Origin: an uncultured Prevotella sp.
GTDB lineage: Bacteria; Bacteroidota; Bacteroidia; Bacteroidales; Bacteroidaceae
NCBI GenBank assembly: GCA_946998205.1
Contig: CAMPYJ010000008.1
Location: forward strand, 8,712 to 72,711
Length of the DNA stretch: 64,000 bases
Direction: 5' to 3'
Shown: piece after piece, positions 41,863 through 49,521 of the stretch
How the letters are laid out: every line of letters starts with the position of its first letter
Numbering within the stretch: the first letter of the stretch is position 1
Made by a program: the position numbers and the translations under genes
The notes under the pieces: model-generated
Told to the model about the DNA's origin: nothing
What the model saw: the letters and a program-made list of their open reading frames with translations, nothing else
The model's database searches: none

Positions 41863-44235
41863 TTAATTGTTATTTTGAGTGTTGTTGATTTTTGCCTTCT
41901 CTTGCTTGAAGATGTGGAGATAGTCTATGAGGATAGGAGTGAGGAAGAGGTCAGCCAACAAAGCCGATACCATGCCCGCCACGGCAAGTATGCCCCAGTT
42001 GCTCATCTGTGTGGCATCGGAGAAGACGAAACCCATGAATGTTGCCGAGATGACGACCGTGGACATCACAATGGCAAGTCCTTCGGTGCGGAAGGTGCGG
42101 TTGATGGCTATTTTGTAGTTGCCATATTTGTCGTATGCCACATGACTGTGGTTGATGAAATGAATGGTGTCATCGACTGCGATACCCAAGACCATCGGAA
42201 TGAGCGAGGCGGTCATCATGTCGAGTGGGTAGCCAAGCCAGCCCATCATTCCACCTACGATAATGGCAGGGGCAATGTTGGGTATCATCCCTACGAGTCC
42301 TACTTTCCAGTTTCCAAAAATCAGAACGAGGATGATGCCGATCACCAATACCGACAGCATCATCGACCACATCTGTCCTCGCTCCACATACTGCTGCATG
42401 ACGGTGAATTGCGGAATATTCCCTACCACCGAAACGTGTGCATCGGGGAAGAGACGGCGTGCCTCTGCCTGAAGGTCGTTCATTTCCTTTTCCGCTTCGT
42501 TGGAGTTGTAGTCTTTCAGTTCTATTTGTAGCCTTAGCCGTTTATAGTTGTAGTCCATCCAGTATTCCGACTCCGTTCCTCCAGCGTTTTCGTAGAGCAA
42601 CAGCAACTGTGCCACCATATCGGCATTGTCGGGAATGGTGTAACATTGCTGCTTGTTTCCGTTGAGTGTGCAATTCATGTCTTTCACGATGTCGGTAATG
42701 GAGTTGTGGCGTTTCGTTAGCTTGTAGCCATCAGCAATTTTTGACAATTGGTCGAGCTTCTGTAGATTTCCTGGTTTCTTGGCATCGTTGTCGTGTGGCA
42801 GCGTAATCATCAAATCGTAGGCATACATGGAACCGAGTTCCGTTTCACAAAGGTTGAGGAATTTGTTGACGTAAGGCACTTTTCTCCCCATCGTCTTCTC
42901 AATGTCGAATGCTGGCTCGATGAAGAAGAGTCCGATGCCACAGAAAATCGTCAGCACCACCGACAACGCGACAATGCCCCGATGATGGCGTATTACAAAA
43001 CTTCCGAATTGCTCAAACCGATTGCCAATATAGCCCTCAAAGCTCTTCGACATGTTGACGGCTGGTTTTCTATCTTTGCCAAACGACAACAGAAAGGGAG
43101 TCATGAAAAGACAGGTAATCAGTATGGCGAGCAGACAGATTGATGTGTTGATACCAATTGCCTGCATGGGTACGATGTTCATGGAAAGGAAAGTCATCAT
43201 GGCAGCCACGGTGGTGAGTGCTGAGAGCGATACGCCCCAACCAGTCTCGCCCATTGCATCGATGATGGATTGCCTGCGCCTACCTGTCTCTACGAAGCGC
43301 GTCTTGAAGAAGTTGTACAGGTGGATGTTGTAGGCAATGGAGCAGGCAAAGGTGAGAATGACGGCTATCATCATGGTTGTCATGTCGATATAGATGCCTG
43401 TCCAGCCGATGATGCCAAAGCTGATGAGCAGTCCTAAGACAGAGGTGAGCAATGGCGCTATTACTCCACGTATCGAACGAGTTACAATGAGCATCACTAC
43501 AATAGAGATGATAAATGCGAAGAGGAACAATCGTCCCATTTCGCCCTTGAGATAGACCACCTTCTCATAGCTCAGATAAGGCATTCCTGCAGCAGCGGGC
43601 GACAGTTCTGCATATTTCTCCTTTCCTATTATATGTCCAGCTTCCCTGCCAGTAATCATGTCGGGAGCCATGTCGCTTGTCTTCTTCCACACACTGTCGG
43701 CAGGAAAGGGACGCAGCTTTACCATGATCCATGTCATTGTTCCATCGGTCGATACCATTTTCTTCGCCAGATAGGGTTTGCTGTAAGCCTTGCGCTTGAT
43801 TTCTTTCAGTCCAGCTGCATCCGATGGAATCTGCTCTGGTACAATCTGCTCTATGGTCATACCTTCTTCCGTACCAGAGGCAAACTCAAGGTCGGTGAGC
43901 GATGTTACTTTGTCGGCATACGACAAACTATCTTTCAGTTCGTTGCTCAGCTCACGAATGAGCGTGAGACTGCGGTTGGAGAAGATGTCCTTATTCTTTA
44001 CCAGTACTGCCACATAGTAGTCGTTGCCAAAGATAGACTTGAACTCGTTGGTCTTGAGCAGCATAGGGTCGTCGCTTAAGAAATAGTCATCGAACGAAGT
44101 TCTTACCACGATGCGCTTGGCTCCAACGAGCGAAAAGGCGATGGCCACCGCAAACAGCGCACCCACAACAAGCCGATGGCGCAAAATCCAGTTCGCCAGT
44201 TGCCTGAAAAGGTTGTTGATTTTTTCGATTTTCAT
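41863..44235 (-). CDS. MMPL/RND-family transporter
   Basis: A 790-residue polytopic protein with twelve predicted helices in two related halves. Each half has one helix, a large periplasmic loop (about 40-210 and 430-600), then five helices. Motifs include MMIAVILTFACSIAYNIHLY and MVLGIAVDDTIHFINHSH, with the charged residues typical of proton relay in RND permeases. MMPL proteins move lipids or hydrophobic compounds across the inner membrane. It is 11 bases upstream of the LolA-like gene and 12 bases downstream of the ABC gene. Confidence 0.9.
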   Translation of the reverse strand: MKIEKINNLFRQLANWILRHRLVVGALFAVAIAFSLVGAKRIVVRTSFDDYFLSDDPMLLKTNEFKSIFGNDYYVAVLVKNKDIFSNRSLTLIRELSNELKDSLSYADKVTSLTDLEFASGTEEGMTIEQIVPEQIPSDAAGLKEIKRKAYSKPYLAKKMVSTDGTMTWIMVKLRPFPADSVWKKTSDMAPDMITGREAGHIIGKEKYAELSPAAAGMPYLSYEKVVYLKGEMGRLFLFAFIISIVVMLIVTRSIRGVIAPLLTSVLGLLISFGIIGWTGIYIDMTTMMIAVILTFACSIAYNIHLYNFFKTRFVETGRRRQSIIDAMGETGWGVSLSALTTVAAMMTFLSMNIVPMQAIGINTSICLLAILITCLFMTPFLLSFGKDRKPAVNMSKSFEGYIGNRFEQFGSFVIRHHRGIVALSVVLTIFCGIGLFFIEPAFDIEKTMGRKVPYVNKFLNLCETELGSMYAYDLMITLPHDNDAKKPGNLQKLDQLSKIADGYKLTKRHNSITDIVKDMNCTLNGNKQQCYTIPDNADMVAQLLLLYENAGGTESEYWMDYNYKRLRLQIELKDYNSNEAEKEMNDLQAEARRLFPDAHVSVVGNIPQFTVMQQYVERGQMWSMMLSVLVIGIILVLIFGNWKVGLVGMIPNIAPAIIVGGMMGWLGYPLDMMTASLIPMVLGIAVDDTIHFINHSHVAYDKYGNYKIAINRTFRTEGLAIVMSTVVISATFMGFVFSDATQMSNWGILAVAGMVSALLADLFLTPILIDYLHIFKQEKAKINNTQNNN

Positions 44236-44247
44236 GATTGCTTTCTT

Positions 44248-46011
44248 TTATTTGGTTTCTGTTTTTATTTTTGATGAGATATTTGCCGAAGGAGTATCTT
44301 GTTGCAGTCTTACCATTTGTGCAAAAGTCCCATTGTGCGCCATTAGTTCATCGGGTGTACCCTGCTCTACGACTGTTCCGCCCGAGAGTACTATAATGTG
44401 GTCGGCACCCAATACGGTGCGCATGCGGTGCGCAATGATAATGACGGTCTTGTTGCGCACCAGTTCGGAGATACCAGCCTGAATCTTTGTCTCATTCTCG
44501 GCATCGAGGCTGGCGGTTGCTTCGTCCAAGAGTATCACAGGAGCATCTTTTAAGAGCGCACGGGCTATGGAGATACGTTGCCGCTCCCCACCCGAAAGGG
44601 TTTCCCCATTTTCGCCAATCACTGTGTCGTAGCCTTGTGGCATACGGCGGACGAAGTCTTCGCACTGTGCCAATCGTGCCACACGCCTTACTTCCTCATC
44701 GGTGGCGTCGTGCTTTCCTATGCGTATGTTGTCGGCAATGGAGGCGTTGAAGAGCACCACATCTTGAAATACAACGGCATAATTTTTGAGCAACGTCTCT
44801 GGTTCTATGCCCGAGATGTCGTGTCCGCCCAGCGTTATCTTACCACTATTCGTGTCCCAAAAGCGTGCAGCGAGCTTGGCAGCGGTACTCTTGCCACCCC
44901 CTGAGGGACCAACAAGTGCGGTTATCTCTCCCTGTCGGGCAGTGAACGAAATGTTTTGTAATACTTGTTTGTTACTTTCGTATGCAAAACATACATTGTG
45001 AAACTCAATGTCATAATTGGTAATGCTTACATCTTTCCTTCCCTCTTGTGTGGGCATAGCATTTATTTCTTTCATGCGTTTGATGCGAACATCTAAAAAG
45101 TTGAGTGTAACAATATTTAAACATACCTCCATTATGGGGTTGTACACCATAGCCGAGGCGATGAGGAAAGCAAAGTAGTGGAATATAGATACTTCTCCAC
45201 GTTGTAAAAGCCATGCTCCCACAAGGATAACTGATGGCATACCTAACTTTATTAGTACATAAGAAAAGTTTACTATAACACCTGCTATCGACTCATGTTT
45301 AATTAAATTTTTCTCATATTCTTTCAGTCTTTCGTCAAAACTATTGTTATATGCTTCCTCTCCATTGTATGATTTTATTTCTTGTACACATTCTAAGCCC
45401 TCTTGTATTTGTTCTGTTACACCTCTTTTAATATGATATAACTTGTCATAGGCTTTCTCTAATCTTTGGCGTGCAAAAAATAATGTTACAATACTTAACG
45501 GAACTACATAGAATAGGGTAATGGCTAATCGCCAGTCGTAACAGAATAAGCCTATAGCTATGAGTGTTATGCTTGTCATAGACGCAAATATCTGTGGAAT
45601 GGAGTGTGAAAAGATTTGTTCCAGCATGGTGCAGTCTTCCATTACCGTAGAGGTTAGATCTGACAAGTTACGTTCTCCAAAGAATGCCAAAGGTAGGCGG
45701 CGTAGCTTTTCAGCCATGCTTATGCGTCTTCGTGCGCTTTCAGCATAAATGGTGGTGTAGGTACTATCGTATTGCCATCGTGTAATAATAAACATTATTA
45801 CAGCTAAGACAACAGCTAATATCAGGTAGAATACCAGTTGGTGATGTTGTGATAGCGAATTATTGTCGATGCGTTCTGTTAGGAAGAAAAACAAGTAGCA
45901 TGGTGGCAGCATTAAAGCAAAGTTGAGCAATGTAGAAAATATGATGCCTCGTATCATGTCTTTTGCTCCTTTATTGGTAAGAGCAAAGCGTTGTTGAAGA
46001 TATTTTATCAT
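44248..46011 (-). CDS. ABC transporter, fused permease-ATPase (half-transporter 1)
   Basis: A 587-residue type IV exporter half with six membrane helices (about 1-310) and a nucleotide-binding domain (about 335-570): Walker A GPSGGGKST, signature LSGGERQR, Walker B VILLDEATASLD and switch IIAHRMRTV are intact. It is paired with the next gene; two such halves form a heterodimer. The plus-strand stretch 45301-45360 has only 16 G or C in 60 bases, more AT-rich than the adjacent MMPL gene. The substrate is not known. Confidence 0.92.
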   Translation of the reverse strand: MIKYLQQRFALTNKGAKDMIRGIIFSTLLNFALMLPPCYLFFFLTERIDNNSLSQHHQLVFYLILAVVLAVIMFIITRWQYDSTYTTIYAESARRRISMAEKLRRLPLAFFGERNLSDLTSTVMEDCTMLEQIFSHSIPQIFASMTSITLIAIGLFCYDWRLAITLFYVVPLSIVTLFFARQRLEKAYDKLYHIKRGVTEQIQEGLECVQEIKSYNGEEAYNNSFDERLKEYEKNLIKHESIAGVIVNFSYVLIKLGMPSVILVGAWLLQRGEVSIFHYFAFLIASAMVYNPIMEVCLNIVTLNFLDVRIKRMKEINAMPTQEGRKDVSITNYDIEFHNVCFAYESNKQVLQNISFTARQGEITALVGPSGGGKSTAAKLAARFWDTNSGKITLGGHDISGIEPETLLKNYAVVFQDVVLFNASIADNIRIGKHDATDEEVRRVARLAQCEDFVRRMPQGYDTVIGENGETLSGGERQRISIARALLKDAPVILLDEATASLDAENETKIQAGISELVRNKTVIIIAHRMRTVLGADHIIVLSGGTVVEQGTPDELMAHNGTFAQMVRLQQDTPSANISSKIKTETK

Positions 46012-46038
46012 AGTGATATATGTTTTTTTAGTGATGGG

Positions 46039-47793
46039 TTATAATTTCCAAGTAACTGACTTTTTGTATTCATTCCACATGTTGTAATATAGCGTTTTTT
46101 TAGCTATAAGGTCGCTGTGTGTACCTTGCTCGGCTATTTTTCCGTTATCTATTACGACAATGTTGTCGGCTTCTTGCACGGTGGTTAGTCTATGTGCTAT
46201 CATTAATACTGTTTTGCCATGTGTAAGATGTGATAGTGCTTTACGAATGAGATGTTCGTTTTCAGGGTCGGCAAAGGCGGTAGCCTCGTCGAGCACTATG
46301 ATAGGTGCGTCTTTAAGTATGGCTCGGGCAAGTGTTATGCGCTGTTGTTCTCCTCCTGAGAGATAAGTACCCTCGCTACCTATTATAGTGTTTATGCCTT
46401 GTGGCAGATTGTTAATAATTTCGCGGCTCTGTGATAAATCAATAGCTCGGTTAATATCATCTGTTGTAGCATTTGGATTACCGTATCGTATATTTTCTAA
46501 TATAGATGTTTTAAATAGTCGTATGTTTTGGAATACGAACGACACGTTGCGCATAAGCTCGTCCTTGCTCATATTTCTTACATCTATGCCTCCTATGGTA
46601 ACGCTGCCATGACATACGTCCCAAAAGCGGGGTATCAATCTTGCTATGGTGGTCTTTCCGCTACCCGACGCTCCTACAAGCGCAACGGTTTTTCCTTCGG
46701 GAATGGTAAGATTGATGTGGCTCACTGCGTCTTTGTTAGCTCCTTCATAACGGAAAGATACATCGTGCAGACTAATGTCAAACTTTTTAGATGTTTGTGC
46801 TTTTGTGCTTTCTGAAAGTGGTTTTACACATACAAGCCCTTCCAGTCTGCTTAATGCTTCTTTAGCCATAAATAGATGTTGTCCGAGGTACATTGCCCGC
46901 ATTATGTTTAACGCTATGACAGGTGATATGAGGACATATAATATAATATCCGATATTACTATCTCTGCTTGTTTTCCATGCCCTATGAGTATGATTCCAA
47001 TGGGTATAAGAAAGAATGCCAAAGCGTTTATAATGGTGGTGTAAGCAGACATTGGTGTGCGCCACATAAGAACAAATTTGGTACTAAGGTCGCGGTAGCT
47101 AATAATGCTGTCGTAGAATTTTTTGAAAGAGAATACTGTTTGTTGAAATACTTTTACTACAGGAATACCTCTTACATATTCTACAGCCTCTGCACTCATC
47201 TTTTCTTGTGCGTCGAGATATTGTCGCTGGAATTGGTAGTTTTTGCCGCCCATCATAAAGCCCATTATGCCAAATGCGCATACTATGGGCACCATTGACG
47301 CTAATCCAAGTTGCCAGTCTATTACGAGAAGAAGTATTATTACTCCAATGGGGGCTACTATGGAGCTTGCTACGTCTGGCAATATGTGTGCTACAAATTG
47401 GTGCGTCTGTGCAGAATCTTCATCTATGATTTTGCGCATACGCCCCGTGTTTTGAGTATCGAAGAAGCCTATAGGAGCTTTTAAAAGCTGTTTCATGCCT
47501 TTACGTCTCATGTTGGTTTCCACACGAAAGGCAGCTAAGTGTGAGAACATCAGGGCAATGAAATATAGCAACACGTTGGCCACCGATATGCCAAAAGCCC
47601 ATAAGGCATAGTCTATAAGAGGTGTGCTTGAGAGGTTGCCTTTAGCTGTTAGTAGTGTGCGTACTATTATCCATAACAGGATAAATGGAATTAGGGATAG
47701 CAGTCCGTTGACTGCCGACAGTGCTACGGAGCATGGCAGCAAGTATTTGCGCCCTCCCATGTAAGCTCCTAAACGTTTGAGAGTCTTCATCAT
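46039..47793 (-). CDS. ABC transporter, fused permease-ATPase (half-transporter 2)
   Basis: A 584-residue partner of the preceding half, with six helices and an ATPase domain: Walker A GASGSGKTT, signature LSGGEQQR, Walker B IIVLDEATAFADPENE. The ATAFADPENE form is characteristic of the YbtP/IrtA-like siderophore-related exporters or importers, which also come as adjacent pairs. This suggests iron-siderophore or peptide-like cargo (inference). It starts 27 bases after the tetR stop. Confidence 0.92.
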   Translation of the reverse strand: MMKTLKRLGAYMGGRKYLLPCSVALSAVNGLLSLIPFILLWIIVRTLLTAKGNLSSTPLIDYALWAFGISVANVLLYFIALMFSHLAAFRVETNMRRKGMKQLLKAPIGFFDTQNTGRMRKIIDEDSAQTHQFVAHILPDVASSIVAPIGVIILLLVIDWQLGLASMVPIVCAFGIMGFMMGGKNYQFQRQYLDAQEKMSAEAVEYVRGIPVVKVFQQTVFSFKKFYDSIISYRDLSTKFVLMWRTPMSAYTTIINALAFFLIPIGIILIGHGKQAEIVISDIILYVLISPVIALNIMRAMYLGQHLFMAKEALSRLEGLVCVKPLSESTKAQTSKKFDISLHDVSFRYEGANKDAVSHINLTIPEGKTVALVGASGSGKTTIARLIPRFWDVCHGSVTIGGIDVRNMSKDELMRNVSFVFQNIRLFKTSILENIRYGNPNATTDDINRAIDLSQSREIINNLPQGINTIIGSEGTYLSGGEQQRITLARAILKDAPIIVLDEATAFADPENEHLIRKALSHLTHGKTVLMIAHRLTTVQEADNIVVIDNGKIAEQGTHSDLIAKKTLYYNMWNEYKKSVTWKL

Positions 47794-47820
47794 ATATTAT
47801 CGTCTTTTAATAATTAGTCT

Positions 47821-48435
47821 TTATGGTTTCAATAATGCTTTCCAACCTGCCATGCTAAAGTCCATGTACTGTTCCAAGGCAACTTTGATATCCTCGTCGC
47901 TGTAATCTTCGTGTTCTACAATCTCGCAGAAAACTGTTATCCACGTAGAACAAGTGATGTGAAGTAGCAGCGGTGATATGTTGCTGTTAAGATGTGGATA
48001 GCGTTCCTTCATTAAGCGTATGTATTCTATACCCACTTGCATTTGTCTATCTATCATTTTGTCTTTATACCCTTGTAATGATGTTCCTTCCGATTTGAAT
48101 AGAAGTAGGCGTAGCTCTGGACGAAAATCCTTTATAATGGATAACATGTCTAAGATATAATCTATTTGTCGTTGCCTCATACTGAAAACATCTATTGAGA
48201 GGAATTTTTCATCATTATGTGATAGTATGTGTTTGTTAAGTACTTTTATAAGAGGAGAAAGCACTTCACAAAACAATTTGTCTTTACTACGAAAGTAATT
48301 ATATATGTTGCCAACGGCAATACCTGCCTTTCGTGCCACTGTGCGAATGGAAGTATCTCTTACGCCGTGTGCAAGAAACTCTTCTCGGGCAATGTTTAAA
48401 ATGCGTTGCTTTATGTCATTTTTTAATGTCTGCAT
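47821..48435 (-). CDS. TetR-family transcriptional regulator
   Basis: A 204-residue protein. The N-terminal helix-turn-helix (about 10-55) reads RILNIAREEFLAHGVRDTSI then VGNIYNYFRSKDKLF; the rest is an all-helical ligand and dimerisation domain. It is the first gene of a run tetR-ABC-ABC-MMPL-LolA-OMP with gaps of 27, 27, 12, 11 and 2 bases, so it most likely controls that operon. A palindrome GAACAATGTTC lies 54 bases upstream of its ATG as a candidate operator. Confidence 0.9.
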   Translation of the reverse strand: MQTLKNDIKQRILNIAREEFLAHGVRDTSIRTVARKAGIAVGNIYNYFRSKDKLFCEVLSPLIKVLNKHILSHNDEKFLSIDVFSMRQRQIDYILDMLSIIKDFRPELRLLLFKSEGTSLQGYKDKMIDRQMQVGIEYIRLMKERYPHLNSNISPLLLHITCSTWITVFCEIVEHEDYSDEDIKVALEQYMDFSMAGWKALLKP

Positions 48436-48489
48436 AATGTATAATAAAAGCTATGAGTAGTATTGGGAAAGTAATTGTTTGTCAATAAT

Positions 48490-48511
48490 GAACAATGTTC
48501 CGTTATGTTCA
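48490..48511. promoter_or_regulatory. Candidate TetR operator
   Basis: GAACAATGTTC (48490-48500) is palindromic around its centre. The flanks TGAAC (48489-48493) and GTTCA (48507-48511) give a second, wider inverted repeat. It lies between the tetR start and the hairpin at 48518-48547. This is inference from position and symmetry. Confidence 0.4.
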
Positions 48512-48547
48512 TAAAAAAAGCGCACCGTTTTTTTGAACGGTGCGCTT
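48512..48547 (-). terminator. Strong terminator inside the tetR leader
   Basis: AAGCGCACCGTT (48518-48529) and AACGGTGCGCTT (48536-48547) form a perfect 12-bp stem. On the minus strand it is followed by seven T residues, a textbook intrinsic terminator. It lies upstream of tetR and downstream of a minus-strand promoter at 48624, with no gene between. Confidence 0.85.
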
Positions 48548-48617
48548 CAATAGTGGAGGGGTGTATATCCATATATATGATATGGTGCTTTCGTTTTATC
48601 ATACTTTTGTATTTTCC
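48512..48617 (-). ncRNA. Candidate short RNA or attenuated leader upstream of tetR
   Basis: The minus-strand promoter ATTG-N20-TACCTTTG (TACCTTTG at 48624-48631) followed by the intrinsic terminator at 48512-48547 would yield a transcript of about 100 bases. It matches no RNA family I know. It could be an independent small RNA, or a leader whose terminator controls read-through into tetR and the export operon. An ATG in the transcript reads MIKRKHHIIYMDIHPSTIEA and continues through the hairpin, so a leader peptide is possible. Confidence 0.4.
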
Positions 48618-48623
48618 TTGCTG

Positions 48624-48651
48624 CAAAGGTATGAGGTGTGCTCGAGTTCCG
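48624..48651 (-). promoter_or_regulatory. Minus-strand promoter upstream of the tetR leader
   Basis: TACCTTTG (48624-48631) on the minus strand is a perfect -7 box, with ATTG about 20 bases upstream as a -33 element. It points toward tetR, whose ATG is about 190 bases away. Confidence 0.55.
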
Positions 48652-48875
48652 CAATACTTAAAAGTGGGTATTTTGCGGTGTTCGGCCGGCATGTGTCGGA
48701 AGGGTTAGTCTGCGGTGTCAAGTTTTCTTCACCGCACACGCATTTGTCTTGCCACTTTCTTTCCATGGCAGTCCAACACGGTGCGATTGCCTCGTATCCG
48801 ATGATGTGTTTTCGTTGTGCGTTGGAGAAAATCCACTGATGGGTTCCATGCGCTCGCTTGCCTTTGTGGGAGTGT

Positions 48876-49262
48876 GGCATTTTCCTTGACAAACACCCCT
48901 TCATGTTTCGCATGTTTGTCAGAAACGCTCCGTATTTTTCAAATAATGAAAATATAGAGCAAAAATGTTATCTACTGACAGACAGGCGGTTATGTGATTT
49001 CATGCGTTTCTTCCGCACTTCATGTTGTCTTGCTTTCACGTTTAGAGCATGCTTTTAGCTGCCTTGTCAGCATGCTTTTGACCTCATAACCCATGTGTTT
49101 TGCAGGGTAAAAGCATGCTTATAGCCGCTTTCACTCCATGCGATTGCTCAAACAGGTTCTTGTCATGGTGTCCGTAGGGAATGATTGTTGCATGCTTACC
49201 TATCGTTTTTTTCTATTTCACCAATCAGCAGGTTCACTTTTTTTGTCATTTATCTGGACAAA
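48876..49262 (+). repeat. Long intergenic repeat, copy F
   Basis: About 387 bases, the close partner of copy E. The head GCATTTTCCTTGACAAAC pairs with GTTTGTCA about 20 bases later. The second palindrome (GCTCCGTATTTTTCA / TGAAAATATAGAGC) follows, then GCATGCTTTTAGC, GCATGCTTTTGACC, CATGTGTTTTGC and GCATGCTTATAGC units at about 22-base spacing, and the TTTTTTTGTCATTTATC end. It lies between tetR and susC with the same orientation as susC. Confidence 0.8.
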
Positions 49263-49361
49263 ACGGCACCTGCTGGCGAGGGATGATGTGTGTGATCTTG
49301 ACCCTTCAACATGTGCTTAAACATTATTTTCACATCGAAACGTAAATTGAGTTAAATAAAG

Positions 49362-49393
49362 TTTGTATTTTTAATTTGATATCACTATATTTG
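49362..49393 (+). promoter_or_regulatory. Promoter of the SusC/SusD pair
   Basis: TTTG (49362-49365), a 20-base spacer and TATATTTG (49386-49393) match the Bacteroidetes consensus. The susC-like ATG at 49522 is about 125 bases downstream, leaving a leader that could hold regulation. Confidence 0.7.
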
Positions 49394-49521
49394 CTGCGTA
49401 AGTAACCATCTTGACGGGGTGCGTCAGATACATCCCTCAAGCTCTTCTAAGCGTTAACCTCTTACTGCGAATGATGTTCAAGGTAGAAAATATATTTTTT
49501 ATTAACTTAAATTTTGGGTCT

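Noticed and set aside
49394..49521. Riboswitch in the SusC leader
   Set aside because: The leader of about 125 bases shows no conserved riboswitch core that I can recognise.
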